From the NCBI GenBank assembly GCA_018798825.1, contig CP076354.1, positions 1,815,001 through 1,879,000 on the forward strand: a stretch of DNA of 64,000 bases, given 5' to 3'. Positions 8,934 through 17,356 of the stretch are shown here, one piece after another (position 1 is the stretch's first letter; each line of letters opens with the position of its first letter). The position numbers were made by a program, and so were the translations under genes. Source of the stretch: Ochrobactrum sp. BTU1. GTDB lineage: Bacteria > Pseudomonadota > Alphaproteobacteria > Rhizobiales > Rhizobiaceae. The notes beneath the pieces were generated by a model. The model saw only the letters and a program-made list of their open reading frames with translations. It was not told where the DNA came from and ran no database searches.

Positions 8934-9515
8934 ATGGAAAATATAAATGAGCATCTAGACAACGCCATTGGCGAAAATCTGCGCCGCCTGCGCCTTGCGC
9001 AAGGTATGACGCTGGATACGCTTGGTGACGCGTCAGGTGTCAGCCGCGCCATGATCTCGCGGATCGAGCGTGGCGAAACCAGCCCGACCGCACAGCTTCT
9101 GGCGCGCATTTGTGCAGCGCTCGGCACATCGCTCTCAGCCTTCTTTGCCGATGCGGAAGCCCCCGCCTCTCCCTTGCTCACGCATGATCGCCAGCCAGTC
9201 TGGCGTGATCCGGATACGGGCTATATCCGGCGGTCTGTTTCACCACCGGCAACGGGGTCGAATGTCGACATGATCGAGGTCGAATTTCCCGCAGGCGCCA
9301 GAGTGACCTTCGCACCACAGGCGGCCAATGCAGGCATCACACAGCATTTGTGGCTCCTGAATGGGCAGATGGAAATCACCGTTGGAGCAACCGCCTATCA
9401 GCTCCATACCGGCGACTGTCTTTATATGCCGCTCGTTGAAGGCATCACCTTTCATAATCCCGGCACCTCGACCGCACGTTATACAATCGTACTCGAACGC
9501 CGCGGCAGTCTCTGA
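8934..9515 (+). CDS. XRE-family regulator with C-terminal cupin domain
   Basis: 193 residues from ATG 8934. The N-terminal helix-turn-helix (GENLRRLRLAQGMTLDTLGDASGVSRAMISRIERGE) is followed by a cupin fold near the C-terminus (HLWLLNGQMEITVGATAYQLHTGDCLYMP). Such proteins usually repress neighbouring metabolic genes in response to a small ligand; the ligand is unknown here. An in-frame ATG at 8907 lies only 2 bp after a possible -35 (TTGACT, 8899-8904), so 8934 is preferred, though neither start has a good ribosome site. The two GNAT genes follow within 9 bp and are probably co-transcribed. Confidence 0.85.
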   Translation: MENINEHLDNAIGENLRRLRLAQGMTLDTLGDASGVSRAMISRIERGETSPTAQLLARICAALGTSLSAFFADAEAPASPLLTHDRQPVWRDPDTGYIRRSVSPPATGSNVDMIEVEFPAGARVTFAPQAANAGITQHLWLLNGQMEITVGATAYQLHTGDCLYMPLVEGITFHNPGTSTARYTIVLERRGSL

Positions 9516-9524
9516 AAGTACAAT

Positions 9525-10034
9525 ATGATTCGTGTCCTTAACTACGAAGATGCTGGCTCCTCGCTTCTCCCACTGGCAGAAATCCTGACCGATTGCGTTA
9601 ATGATGGCGCGTCAGTTGGTTTCATGGCGCCATGTGAATGGCAGGGCTTCATCCCGTACTGGAACCGCGTCTTTAATGAAGTAGAGCGAGGCGACGCGGC
9701 CCTTCTGGTTGCCGAACATAAAGGCGAAATCGTCGGTACGGTTCAGCTTGGTCTCACACAAATGCCCAATCAGCCGCATCGTGCCGATCTTAAAAAACTG
9801 CTGATCCATCGTAAGGCGCGCGGCCTTGGTCTTGCACGCAAGCTGATGGAAGCCGTTGAAGAAGAAGCACGTAGCCGACGCAAGACACTTCTCTGCCTGG
9901 ACACCGCAACCGGCAGTCCGGCGGAAGCAATTTACACCCATCTCGGCTGGGAGCGGGTGGGCGTTATCCCGAATTACGCGCTTTATCCCGACGGAAGCCC
10001 CTGCGCGACCACACTTTTCTATAAAGGCCTCTGA
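9525..10034 (+). CDS. GNAT family N-acetyltransferase
   Basis: 169 residues. The acetyl-CoA binding motif A is visible as LLIHRKARGLGLARKLMEAVEEEARSR, preceded by the strand GEIVGTVQLGL and followed by CLDTATGSPAEAIYTHLGWERVG. The substrate cannot be read from sequence. It sits 9 bp after the XRE-cupin regulator and 1 bp before a second, unrelated GNAT gene, so the three probably form one operon, perhaps for detoxifying an amino compound. Confidence 0.85.
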   Translation: MIRVLNYEDAGSSLLPLAEILTDCVNDGASVGFMAPCEWQGFIPYWNRVFNEVERGDAALLVAEHKGEIVGTVQLGLTQMPNQPHRADLKKLLIHRKARGLGLARKLMEAVEEEARSRRKTLLCLDTATGSPAEAIYTHLGWERVGVIPNYALYPDGSPCATTLFYKGL

Positions 10035-10035
10035 A

Positions 10036-10530
10036 ATGACCCTCACCATCCGCTTTGCCAACGAAGCTGACCTCCCTGCTCTGCTTGCGATCTACAATGA
10101 TGCAGTCGAGAACACGCTCGCCATCTGGAACGAAACACTCGTCGATCTGGAAAACCGTCGCGAATGGCTCAAAGCCCGCAACCGCGACGGCTTTCCGGTT
10201 CTGGTGGCCGAACGCGAGGAACAGGTCGTCGGCTATGCGAGTTATGGCCCTTTCCGCCCGTTTGAAGGCTTCCGCCACTCATCGGAACTCTCTGTTTATG
10301 TGGCAAGCGATGCGCGCGGCGGCGGTATCGGACGCGCACTTCTGGCAGAGCTTGTGGAAGAAGCACGCGAGCGTAAAGTCCATGTGCTGGTGGCAGGCAT
10401 TGAAGCAGGCAACACCGCATCCATCGCTTTGCACAAATCTCAGGGTTTTTCAGATTGCGGCACGCTGAAACAGGTCGGCCAGAAATTCGGACGCTGGCTT
10501 GATCTGACCTTCATGCAAAAGATACTCTAA
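10036..10530 (+). CDS. GNAT N-acetyltransferase, phosphinothricin/methionine-derivative type
   Basis: 164 residues from ATG 10036. The sequence layout (IRFANEADLPALLAIYNDAVENTLAIWNE, GYASYGPFRPFEGFRHSSELSVYV, RGGGIGRALLAELVEEA, IEAGNTASIALHKSQGF) is that of the Pat/MddA group, which acetylates phosphinothricin, methionine sulfoximine or related amino acids. The CoA-binding RGGGIGRAL loop is intact. It directly follows the previous GNAT gene (1 bp gap) and ends at a strong terminator. Confidence 0.85.
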   Translation: MTLTIRFANEADLPALLAIYNDAVENTLAIWNETLVDLENRREWLKARNRDGFPVLVAEREEQVVGYASYGPFRPFEGFRHSSELSVYVASDARGGGIGRALLAELVEEARERKVHVLVAGIEAGNTASIALHKSQGFSDCGTLKQVGQKFGRWLDLTFMQKIL

Positions 10531-10547
10531 TCAGCACCGTGCAATAG

Positions 10548-10585
10548 AAAGCGCTGCGGGCCATTGCCCTGCTGCGCTTTTTTTG
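10548..10585 (+). terminator. Rho-independent terminator of the XRE-GNAT-GNAT unit
   Basis: Stem AAAGCGC/GCGCTTT (10548-10554 with 10574-10580), with an inner GGGC/GCCC stem, followed by a run of T. Confidence 0.85.
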
Positions 10586-10604
10586 TTTATACAGGCGTAT
10601 TCGC

Positions 10605-10660
10605 AAGGACCCGGTGAAAGCCCGGGTGGCTCTTCTGGCCGCCTATCCGCCAGACAACGC
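10605..10660 (+). ncRNA. structured leader upstream of the SulP transporter (possible sul1-type motif)
   Basis: Two stem-loops follow the preceding terminator: ACCCGG/CCGGGT (10609-10614 with 10622-10627) and TCTGG/CCAGA (10634-10638 with 10650-10654). They lie about 85 bp before the SulP start. A conserved RNA called the sul1 motif is known upstream of SulP genes in Alphaproteobacteria; assignment to it is a guess from position and structure, not an alignment. Confidence 0.4.
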
Positions 10661-10740
10661 AACAACATCCCCCATTTTTACAATCGGCCATGTTGAATCG
10701 GACGGCTCTCAACGCCCGTCTTCTATTTGCGGAAAATTCA

Positions 10741-12225
10741 ATGACAAGTCTTGCTGCCTACCGCCGCGAGTGGTTCTCCAATATTCGCGGCGATATTCTT
10801 TCCGGCATCGTCGTAGCACTTGCCCTTATCCCGGAAGCCATCGGCTTTTCGGTCATCGCTGGCGTCGACCCCAAAGTCGGCCTCTTCGCCTCTTTCGCCA
10901 TTGCCTGTGTTTCCGCCTTCACTGGTGGACGTCCTGGCATGATCTCTGCTGCAACCGCTGCAACTGCTGTGGTGATGGTCTCGCTCGTCAAGGAACACGG
11001 GTTGCAATATCTCTTTGCAGCCACGATCCTGATGGGCATTCTGCAAATCTTTGCAGGCTTCCTCAAACTCGGGCGCCTGATGCGGTTTGTATCGCGCTCG
11101 GTCATCACCGGCTTCGTCAATGCGCTTGCTATCCTCATTTTCATGGCGCAGCTTCCGGAACTCATTCATGTTCCGGTTGAGACCTACTGGATGATCGCAG
11201 GCGGTCTCGCCATCATCTATCTCTTCCCGCGCTTAACCAAAGCCATCCCCTCGCCGCTCGTTGCCATTGCCGTGCTCACAACGCTTGCATGGACCAGCGG
11301 CATGGATCTGCGAACCGTTGGCGATCTCGGAGAGTTGCCATCCGCATTGCCGATCTTCGCGCTTCCACAAGTGCCGCTAACGCTGGAAACGCTGCAGATC
11401 ATCCTGCCATATTCAATCACGCTGGCAGCTGTCGGCCTGCTTGAATCGCTGATGACGGCCCAGATTGTCGATGACATGACGGATACCAACAGCAACAAAA
11501 ACCAGGAATGTCTTGGTCAGGGTACCAGCAATATCGCATCCGCCATGATTGGCGGCATGGGCGGTTGCGCCATGATCGGACAGTCGGTGATCAATGTGTC
11601 GTCCGGCGGTCGCGGCAGGCTTTCAACTTTTGTTGCTGGCTCTTTCCTGCTGTTTCTCATTCTCGTTCTCGACGATCTGGTGCGGATCATTCCGATGGCC
11701 GCACTGGTGGCCGTGATGATCATGGTATCGATTGGCACCTTCTCATGGCGCTCGATCCTCGATCTGCGCCGCAACCCGCCGTCCTCCTCCATTGTCATGC
11801 TGGCAACCGTCATAACGGTGGTTTCCACCCATGATCTTGCCAAGGGTGTTCTGGTTGGCGTGCTGCTTTCCGGTGTGTTCTTCGCAGGAAAGGTCGCCAA
11901 GATGTTCCGCGTGAGTGAAACAACGAGCGAAGATGGAACCGAACGCACCTATACCGTTCAGGGCCAGATCTTCTTTGCCTCGGCACAAAACTTCATTGCA
12001 GCTTTCGATTTTTCATCACCTGCAAAAAGGGTAACGATCGATGTCAGCCATGCCCATCTGTGGGACATCACCTCGGTCGGTGCGCTCGACAAAGTCGTGC
12101 TGAAATACCGTGCCAGCGGTACGGATGTTTCGGTGATCGGCTTTAATGAAGCAAGTAGCGATATGATCGACCGCTTCGCTGTCCATGATAAGGAAATCGG
12201 TGCCGCAAAACTGGCGGTACACTAG
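10741..12225 (+). CDS. SulP family anion transporter with STAS domain
   Basis: 494 residues from ATG 10741. The inner-membrane core has the SulP signature start ([41 protein letters not shown]) and about 10-14 hydrophobic segments. The C-terminus is a STAS domain ([21 protein letters not shown], then [15 protein letters not shown]). Members move sulfate, bicarbonate or dicarboxylates, and the substrate is not decided here. The length is short for the family but complete. An upstream ATG at 10690 is in frame but lies in the leader. The stop TAG directly abuts a family A palindromic repeat. Confidence 0.88.
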   Translation: MTSLAAYRREWFSNIRGDILSGIVVALALIPEAIGFSVIAGVDPKVGLFASFAIACVSAFTGGRPGMISAATAATAVVMVSLVKEHGLQYLFAATILMGILQIFAGFLKLGRLMRFVSRSVITGFVNALAILIFMAQLPELIHVPVETYWMIAGGLAIIYLFPRLTKAIPSPLVAIAVLTTLAWTSGMDLRTVGDLGELPSALPIFALPQVPLTLETLQIILPYSITLAAVGLLESLMTAQIVDDMTDTNSNKNQECLGQGTSNIASAMIGGMGGCAMIGQSVINVSSGGRGRLSTFVAGSFLLFLILVLDDLVRIIPMAALVAVMIMVSIGTFSWRSILDLRRNPPSSSIVMLATVITVVSTHDLAKGVLVGVLLSGVFFAGKVAKMFRVSETTSEDGTERTYTVQGQIFFASAQNFIAAFDFSSPAKRVTIDVSHAHLWDITSVGALDKVVLKYRASGTDVSVIGFNEASSDMIDRFAVHDKEIGAAKLAVH

Positions 12226-12273
12226 AGCATGTCTCCCAAAAGTGGGAACTGGTTTTGGTACAAAGACATGCTT
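12226..12273. repeat. palindromic intergenic repeat, family A, abutting a stop codon
   Basis: Terminal arms AGCATGTCT (12226-12234) and AGACATGCT (12264-12272) pair perfectly around CCCAAAAGTGGGAACTGGTTTTGG. The repeat begins at the first base after the SulP stop codon. Confidence 0.88.
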
Positions 12274-12283
12274 AAAAACAAAG

Positions 12284-12312
12284 AAAAAGGGCCGCTTTTG
12301 CGGCCCTTTTTT
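12284..12312. terminator. bidirectional terminator between the SulP and MHS genes
   Basis: Stem AAAAGGGCCGC/GCGGCCCTTTT with loop TTTT (12285-12310), flanked by A-rich and T-rich runs, so it works for both convergent genes. Confidence 0.88.
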
Positions 12313-12313
12313 A

Positions 12314-13666
12314 TCAGTTCGGCTGTGGAACGGCAGTCCCGGTCGAAAGCTCGGTCAGACCGATATCACCTTCAACCTGATCGCTGCGGGCCATCAGGTA
12401 GAGGCCGAGCACAGAGGTCAGAACTGCGATGAACACCAGATACCAGGCGTGTGCCATCGGGTTGACCGCCAGAAGCGAGGTTACGATCACCGGCGTCAGT
12501 CCACCAAAAACCGCATAGGAAATATTGTAGGAAAACGACAGGCCCGAGAAGCGAACAGGTGCCGGGAATGCTCGCACCATCACATAAGGGACTGCGCCCA
12601 CCATGCCCACCGAAAGACCCATCACCGCATAAAGCGCGAACAGAACAGGCAGGGAAACCGCCGCATAGGTGTAGAACACGAAAGTTGCAACACCGAAGAA
12701 AATGCCTGCAACCGCAAAGAAGCGGCCGCTTCCAATGCGATCAACGATCGCGCCCGCACTCACCGTTCCGAACATCAGAAACAGCGTGCCGAAGCTTGTG
12801 GCGGCAAGCGACTGCAAAGGCGTGTAGCCATAAAGCTTCTGCAGGAACGTCGCAGTCATCAATGTGGTGACGACGATGCCAGCCGACAGAATCCATGTCA
12901 GCAGCACGGAAATGATAACGCCATGCATGTGGTTGCGCAGAACAGTGCCGAGCGGCAGCTTATCTTTCAGAAGATGGCTGTTCTTCATCTCGGTAAAGAT
13001 CGGCGTTTCAGCCAACCAACGGCGCAGGTAAACGGCGAACAGGCCGAAAATACCGCCGATGAAGAACGGAATGCGCCATGCGTAACCGGCAAGCTCTTCC
13101 GGCGTGAAAATCCAGTTGATGGCGGTCGCGATCAGCGAGCCGATCATGATGCCGAGCGTCAGGCCCGAGCACAGGAAACCACACGCCATGCCAACACGAT
13201 TGGCGGGAACATGCTCCGCCACAAAGGTCCATGCGCCGGGGACTTCACCACCGATGGCAGCGCCCTGCAACATGCGGAAGATAATCAGCAGGATCGGCGC
13301 GCCAACACCAAGCGTTGCATAGGTTGGCAGGCAGGCCATGGCCAATGTCGAGATCGACATCAGAAACACCGAGAACGCGAAGACGCGCTTGCGGCCAAAC
13401 TTGTCGCCAAAATGCGCCAGCACGATGCCGCCAATCGGGCGCACCAGATAGCCAGCTGCGAAAATGCCAAAAGTCTGGATCAGCACCAGCCAGTCCGGCA
13501 TGTCGGGCGGAAAAAACAGATGTCCGATAACGCTCGCGAAAAATACGAAGATGATGAAATCATAAAACTCCAGCGCGCCACCCAATGCCGAAAGGCCAAG
13601 GGTGCGAAAATCCTGCCGGTTTAGCGGTCGGGGATTGATGCTTGTAGGGGAGTTTGTCGATGCCAT
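12314..13666 (-). CDS. MFS transporter, metabolite:H+ symporter (MHS) family
   Basis: 450 residues and 12 predicted membrane segments. Family marks: LEFYDFIIFVFFASVIGHLFFP after TM1, the loop 2-3 motif GDKFGRKR, and GGEVPGAWTF near TM5 (MHS members often have GGEFGGA). MHS symporters take up citrate, alpha-ketoglutarate, proline/betaine or shikimate; the substrate is unknown here. ATG 13666 follows AGAAGAGAACGA. It is convergent with the SulP gene across a shared terminator and divergent from mbfA, whose ICE box lies in the shared upstream region. Confidence 0.88.
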   Translation of the reverse strand: MASTNSPTSINPRPLNRQDFRTLGLSALGGALEFYDFIIFVFFASVIGHLFFPPDMPDWLVLIQTFGIFAAGYLVRPIGGIVLAHFGDKFGRKRVFAFSVFLMSISTLAMACLPTYATLGVGAPILLIIFRMLQGAAIGGEVPGAWTFVAEHVPANRVGMACGFLCSGLTLGIMIGSLIATAINWIFTPEELAGYAWRIPFFIGGIFGLFAVYLRRWLAETPIFTEMKNSHLLKDKLPLGTVLRNHMHGVIISVLLTWILSAGIVVTTLMTATFLQKLYGYTPLQSLAATSFGTLFLMFGTVSAGAIVDRIGSGRFFAVAGIFFGVATFVFYTYAAVSLPVLFALYAVMGLSVGMVGAVPYVMVRAFPAPVRFSGLSFSYNISYAVFGGLTPVIVTSLLAVNPMAHAWYLVFIAVLTSVLGLYLMARSDQVEGDIGLTELSTGTAVPQPN

Positions 13667-13756
13667 CGATTCGTTCTCTTCTGATCGGGTATCCTGATAT
13701 GAAGCCCTGTTGAAGGGCTTCGGTTTAATGCGCCAATTGTGCCTTCGCTGCAAGGC

Positions 13757-13784
13757 TTGACTTTAAGCCAACAAAACTTATTTT
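13757..13784 (+). promoter_or_regulatory. putative mbfA promoter
   Basis: -35 TTGACT (13757-13762) and -10 TATTTT (13779-13784) with 16 bp spacing. The -10 overlaps the ICE palindrome, a geometry suited to repression. Confidence 0.5.
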
Positions 13785-13798
13785 AGAATTATTCTAAA
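13782..13798. promoter_or_regulatory. iron control element (ICE), probable Irr site
   Basis: Perfect TTTAGAA-TTA-TTCTAAA palindrome, 15 bp before the mbfA start. This matches the ICE consensus to which Irr binds in rhizobia and Brucella. Irr represses iron storage and export genes when iron is low, which is the expected control for mbfA. Confidence 0.8.
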
Positions 13799-13813
13799 CT
13801 ATGGATTTGAGAA

Positions 13814-14797
13814 ATGCTCAGCCGGTTCTTCAATAATGGTCGTCGCCCCTTTGATTCACTCTCCGAACAGGAGATTCTAGCGCTCGCAATTTCGTCCGAG
13901 GAAGACGATGCGCGCATCTATCTTGCCTATGCGGATGGGCTGCGCGACGAGTTCCCGCAATCGGCGAAAATCTTCGAACAGATGGCCGCAGAAGAGCATG
14001 AACATCGCGATGCATTGATTGAGCGGCACCGCGCACGCTTTGGCGACCGCATCCCGCTTATTCGTCGCGAACATGTCAGCGGCTACTACGAGCGCAAGCC
14101 GGACTGGCTGGTACGCCCGCTTGGCATCGACAAGGTGCGCGATGCAGCAGCGCAAATGGAAGAGCAGGCCTATCGCTTTTACATTGAGGCCGCAAAACAT
14201 GTGACCGATGCACAGACCCGCAAGCTTCTGGGCGATCTGGCACAGCAGGAAAAGAAACACGAAGCCAAGGCTGAGTCGCTTGAGAACGAACTGACACCGA
14301 ATAATGTGCAGGACGACGAGCGTGCGGCGGAACGCAAGCAATTCATCCTGACTTATGTGCAGCCGGGTCTCGCGGGATTGATGGATGGTTCCGTTTCCAC
14401 CCTCGCACCAATCTTCGCAGCAGCTTTCGCCACTCAGGATACATGGCAGACGTTCCTCGTCGGCCTTTCAGCCTCGGTCGGTGCGGGTATTTCGATGGGT
14501 TTCACGGAAGCCGTGCATGATGATGGCAAACTTTCGGGCCGCGGTTCACCGATCAAGCGCGGCATTTCCTGCGGCGTGATGACGACACTGGGCGGCCTTG
14601 GCCACACCCTGCCCTATCTCATCAAGGATTTCTGGACCGCAACAAGCATCGCTGCAATCCTGGTTTTCTTCGAGCTCTGGGCCATCGCCTTTATCCAGAA
14701 CCGCTATATGGAAACGCCGTTCTTCCGCGCAGCCCTTCAGGTTGTCTTCGGCGGCGCGCTTGTTCTGGCAGCAGGCATATTGATTGGTAGCGCTTAA
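13814..14797 (+). CDS. mbfA: membrane-bound ferritin-like iron exporter
   Basis: 327 residues: an N-terminal ferritin-like four-helix domain (1 to about 165) fused to a C-terminal VIT1/CCC1-like membrane domain. Di-iron ligand candidates are Glu29/Glu30 (SSEEDDARIY) and Glu60-Glu61-His62 (AAEEHEHRDA), with further EEQAYRFY and EKKHEAKAE motifs. The membrane part begins YVQPGLAGLMDGSVSTLAP and has about five hydrophobic helices. In Agrobacterium and Bradyrhizobium MbfA exports iron and protects against iron and peroxide stress under Irr control. The upstream ICE box fits this. Its stop overlaps the stop of the convergent amidotransferase by 4 nt. Confidence 0.9.
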   Translation: MLSRFFNNGRRPFDSLSEQEILALAISSEEDDARIYLAYADGLRDEFPQSAKIFEQMAAEEHEHRDALIERHRARFGDRIPLIRREHVSGYYERKPDWLVRPLGIDKVRDAAAQMEEQAYRFYIEAAKHVTDAQTRKLLGDLAQQEKKHEAKAESLENELTPNNVQDDERAAERKQFILTYVQPGLAGLMDGSVSTLAPIFAAAFATQDTWQTFLVGLSASVGAGISMGFTEAVHDDGKLSGRGSPIKRGISCGVMTTLGGLGHTLPYLIKDFWTATSIAAILVFFELWAIAFIQNRYMETPFFRAALQVVFGGALVLAAGILIGSA

Positions 14798-15603
14798 ACC
14801 CGCACTTCGTCACGAGGCTGAGAAACCGGGCCTTCAAAGACATCAATCGCAATGCGGCCCTGCCGGGAAACGGTGACGAAACTGTTTGCCGGCACAGCCA
14901 TCCAGTTGGCAGCCTCACCGTCAAGCGGCTCGGATACAACACAGATGCCTGATACACTGCCCAGCGTCGCCGTATAAAGCGTCGGCGCAAAGGCATCGGT
15001 GGCATAACGGATTGCATAAAGCTGATTGCCATCCGAAAAAGCAGCCGTCAGTCGCAAGAATGGTGGCACCCCGGCGCGCACGGCCTCTTCCACGATTGTC
15101 CCGACCATGCGCTTCATAGCGAGAACCGGATCACTTTCGAGACCAAATTCCAGCATCAGCAGAAAGATCAGCTCGGAATCCGTTGCGCCATGCTTCTGAA
15201 CATAAATCTCATCGCTCAGGTGGCTTTCAAGCCTGCGCCGCAGCCGGTCAAAATCCCCGATCTGTCCATTATGCATGAAGCTCCAGCGCCCCGAGACAAA
15301 CGGATGGCAGTTGGAACGACTTGTCAGCCCACCTGTTGAGGCGCGGACATGCGCAAGAAAAAGGCGCGACCGGATTTGCCGTGCAAGGCTGCGTAAATTC
15401 TGATCGGACCAGGCGGGCAAAATATCCCGATAAAGCCCCGGCTCGCTTCGGTTGCCATACCAGGCGACGCCGAAGCCATCGCCATTGGTACGCGTTTTCG
15501 CTTCATGCGCGTCGTGGCTTTGCGCCACGAGCGAATGACATGGAGACGATATGATGTCTTCCAGATAGGTTTCAGGTCCGAGATAGGCGGCCCAACGACA
15601 CAT
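14794..15603 (-). CDS. class II glutamine amidotransferase (YafJ/EgtC-like)
   Basis: 269 residues beginning Met-Cys2, so the N-terminal nucleophile cysteine is in place after Met removal (MCRWAAYLGP). The class II fold motifs NGDGFGVAWYG, HVRASTGG and FMHNGQIGDF are intact. It resembles the stand-alone YafJ/EgtC group that hydrolyses glutamine or gamma-glutamyl amides; the actual substrate is unknown. The DUF6356 gene lies directly upstream (14 bp between its stop and this start), so the two probably form an operon. It ends tail-to-tail with mbfA, sharing 4 nt and leaving no room for a terminator. Confidence 0.86.
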   Translation of the reverse strand: MCRWAAYLGPETYLEDIISSPCHSLVAQSHDAHEAKTRTNGDGFGVAWYGNRSEPGLYRDILPAWSDQNLRSLARQIRSRLFLAHVRASTGGLTSRSNCHPFVSGRWSFMHNGQIGDFDRLRRRLESHLSDEIYVQKHGATDSELIFLLMLEFGLESDPVLAMKRMVGTIVEEAVRAGVPPFLRLTAAFSDGNQLYAIRYATDAFAPTLYTATLGSVSGICVVSEPLDGEAANWMAVPANSFVTVSRQGRIAIDVFEGPVSQPRDEVRV

Positions 15604-15617
15604 TTTCGATCCGGTGT

Positions 15618-15833
15618 TTACCGGCCCCGGTTATGAGTCCGCTCATAAAGCTGGCGAACGATTGTGCTCGCAGTCTTCTCGAACAAAAATGGCAAAATTG
15701 CATGAATGAGTGCGGCGAAGGCTGCACAAAAAAGCTTGAATGAAAAGCGACCAGCAAAGGCCATATGCTGAAAATAGGTTTCGTCAACTGACTCTGGATG
15801 TTCAGTAAAGAGGCGTGTGATGCGAGTGGTCAT
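15618..15833 (-). CDS. DUF6356 family small membrane protein
   Basis: 71 residues from ATG 15833, which follows GGGAG at good spacing. The pattern TRLFTEHPESVDETYFQHMAF, followed by a hydrophobic helix (CAAFAALIHAILPFLFEKTAS) and ending LYERTHNRGR, is that of the DUF6356 family in alphaproteobacteria. Function is unknown. It is the first gene of a likely pair with the class II amidotransferase. An upstream palindrome at 15895 may be its operator or that of the divergent Lrp gene. Confidence 0.75.
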   Translation of the reverse strand: MTTRITRLFTEHPESVDETYFQHMAFAGRFSFKLFCAAFAALIHAILPFLFEKTASTIVRQLYERTHNRGR

Positions 15834-15894
15834 TGGAAATACTCCCGTCAATGAGCAATTCGTTCCCTTTTGTCCGGTGCTCTAAAGCGCCTTA

Positions 15895-15911
15895 CTAGAA
15901 AATCATTCTAG
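15895..15911. promoter_or_regulatory. palindrome in the DUF6356/lrp divergent region
   Basis: CTAGAA-AATCA-TTCTAG is a perfect 6 bp inverted repeat about 60 bp from the DUF6356 start and 70 bp from the Lrp start. It resembles an ICE but has a 5 bp rather than 3 bp centre, so an Irr assignment is not supported. Confidence 0.35.
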
Positions 15912-15980
15912 CAAAAGCAGACGAGATGAAATCTCAATTTATCCTTGATAATTGACATTTTATGAGACAATCATCCCAAT

Positions 15981-16451
15981 ATGAAACTCAATTTAGACGA
16001 AATTGACCGCAAAATCTTGGATGAGTTGCAGATTGACGGCACTCTGTCTGTTGATTCTCTCTCCGAGCGCGTGCATCTTTCCCGCAATGCCTGCTGGCGA
16101 CGGGTCAAGCGCATGGAAGACGCAGGGATCATCAAGGCGCGTGTCGCTCTGATTGATGCCGAGATGGCTGGTTGCGGCCTATCCGTCTTCATTCTGGTTC
16201 GCACATCGAGCCACGACCCCGATTGGCTTGGCAAGTTTCGCAGCGCCATGGCGCGCTTTCCGGAAATCGTCGGCGTCTACCGCATGACCGGCGATCTCGA
16301 CTATGTGCTCAAAGCGCGCGTTTCCGACGTCAAAGCCTATGACCGCCTCTATCAGCGATTGATTGCCAGTGTACCCTTATCGGATGTATCAGCGTCTTTC
16401 GTCATGGAGGAGATCAAGGAAACGACAGCCGTGCCGCTCGATACGATTTGA
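15981..16451 (+). CDS. Lrp/AsnC family transcriptional regulator
   Basis: 156 residues. The N-terminal helix-turn-helix (LDEIDRKILDELQIDGTLSVDSLSERVHLSRNACWRRVKRMEDAGII) is followed by the RAM ligand-binding domain (FPEIVGVYRMTGDLDYVLKARVSDVKAYD). Such proteins sense amino acids and control transport or catabolism. The next gene, an SDR enzyme, begins 38 bp downstream on the same strand and may be a target or operon partner. Effector unknown. Confidence 0.88.
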   Translation: MKLNLDEIDRKILDELQIDGTLSVDSLSERVHLSRNACWRRVKRMEDAGIIKARVALIDAEMAGCGLSVFILVRTSSHDPDWLGKFRSAMARFPEIVGVYRMTGDLDYVLKARVSDVKAYDRLYQRLIASVPLSDVSASFVMEEIKETTAVPLDTI

Positions 16452-16489
16452 GTGCTGCGCGACCGTCACGCAACAGCAAGGACATCCAG

Positions 16490-17230
16490 ATGAGCCGGTT
16501 TCACAATAAGCGCATTCTGATCACAGGCGGAACGAGCGGCATGGGCCTGGCGGGTGCCCGCCGGATCATTGCTGAAGGCGGTCATGTTGTTCTGACCGGT
16601 ATGAACAACGAACGAATTCACTCAGTCCGTCAGACGCTCGGTGAGAAGGCTGAAGTCATTCGCAATGACGCTGCCGATCCTGATGCAGCAAACAGTCTCG
16701 CTGAAGCGGTGAAAGCCATTGGTCCGCTTGATGGGCTTTGGCTGAATGCAGCCTTTGCTTCGCTGGGAGCGCCTGAAGACATCACGGCTGCGGATTTCGA
16801 TGCCATGATGGCAACCAATGTTCGCGGGCCAATGCTCCAACTGGCCAGCCTTTCGCTATATCTCAATCATGGCAGCTCGGTCGTCGTCACATCGTCCAGC
16901 TCAACCTATGAAGGCGCTGCAGCCACCAGTCTTTACGCTGCAACCAAAGGTGCGGTCATTGCCATGACACGCTCCTGGGCGTCCGCGCTCGCACCCCGTG
17001 GCATCAGGGCCAACGTCATCGTGCCCGGACCAATAGAAACGAATTTCCGGCATTTTCTGCCCGATGAGGCGCGAAGCGGATTTGAACGTTTTGTCGTCGA
17101 TCAGGTGCCGCTCGGGCGTGCAGGTACGGCTGATGAAGCAGCAGCCGTGGCTCTTTTCCTGCTTTCTGATGACGCATCCTATGTTACCGGCAGCCAGTAT
17201 GCTGTGGATGGCGGGCTCATTAAATACTGA
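16490..17230 (+). CDS. short-chain dehydrogenase/reductase (classical SDR)
   Basis: 246 residues from ATG 16490, preceded by AAGGA. The Rossmann motif TGGTSGMG (TGxxxGxG), the catalytic Tyr and Lys in YAATK, and the upstream SSSS stretch that supplies the catalytic Ser are present. The NNAG motif appears as LNAA, a small departure. The C-terminal PLGRAGTADEAAAVALFLLSDDASYVTG is typical of the OAR/FabG-like SDR group. Substrate unknown. Probably in one unit with the Lrp-type regulator. Confidence 0.87.
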   Translation: MSRFHNKRILITGGTSGMGLAGARRIIAEGGHVVLTGMNNERIHSVRQTLGEKAEVIRNDAADPDAANSLAEAVKAIGPLDGLWLNAAFASLGAPEDITAADFDAMMATNVRGPMLQLASLSLYLNHGSSVVVTSSSSTYEGAAATSLYAATKGAVIAMTRSWASALAPRGIRANVIVPGPIETNFRHFLPDEARSGFERFVVDQVPLGRAGTADEAAAVALFLLSDDASYVTGSQYAVDGGLIKY

Positions 17231-17356
17231 TCCATCAGCAAAAAGCATGATCCTGTGCCGCACTATCATTGCAAAACTGAAAATAGGCGGTACACCTTTC
17301 ATGTGTTTTCACGTATGAGCGTCGCCAATTTAACTTCACGTAGGAAAGGCCCCCTC

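Noticed and set aside
12185..13624. 479-codon open frame antisense to the MHS transporter
   Set aside because: Rich in Arg/His/Gln without structure; it runs through the SulP end, a repeat and a terminator, so it is a shadow frame.
15895..15911. Second Irr ICE box
   Set aside because: The centre is 5 bp instead of 3 bp and the outer bases do not match TTTAGAA/TTCTAAA.
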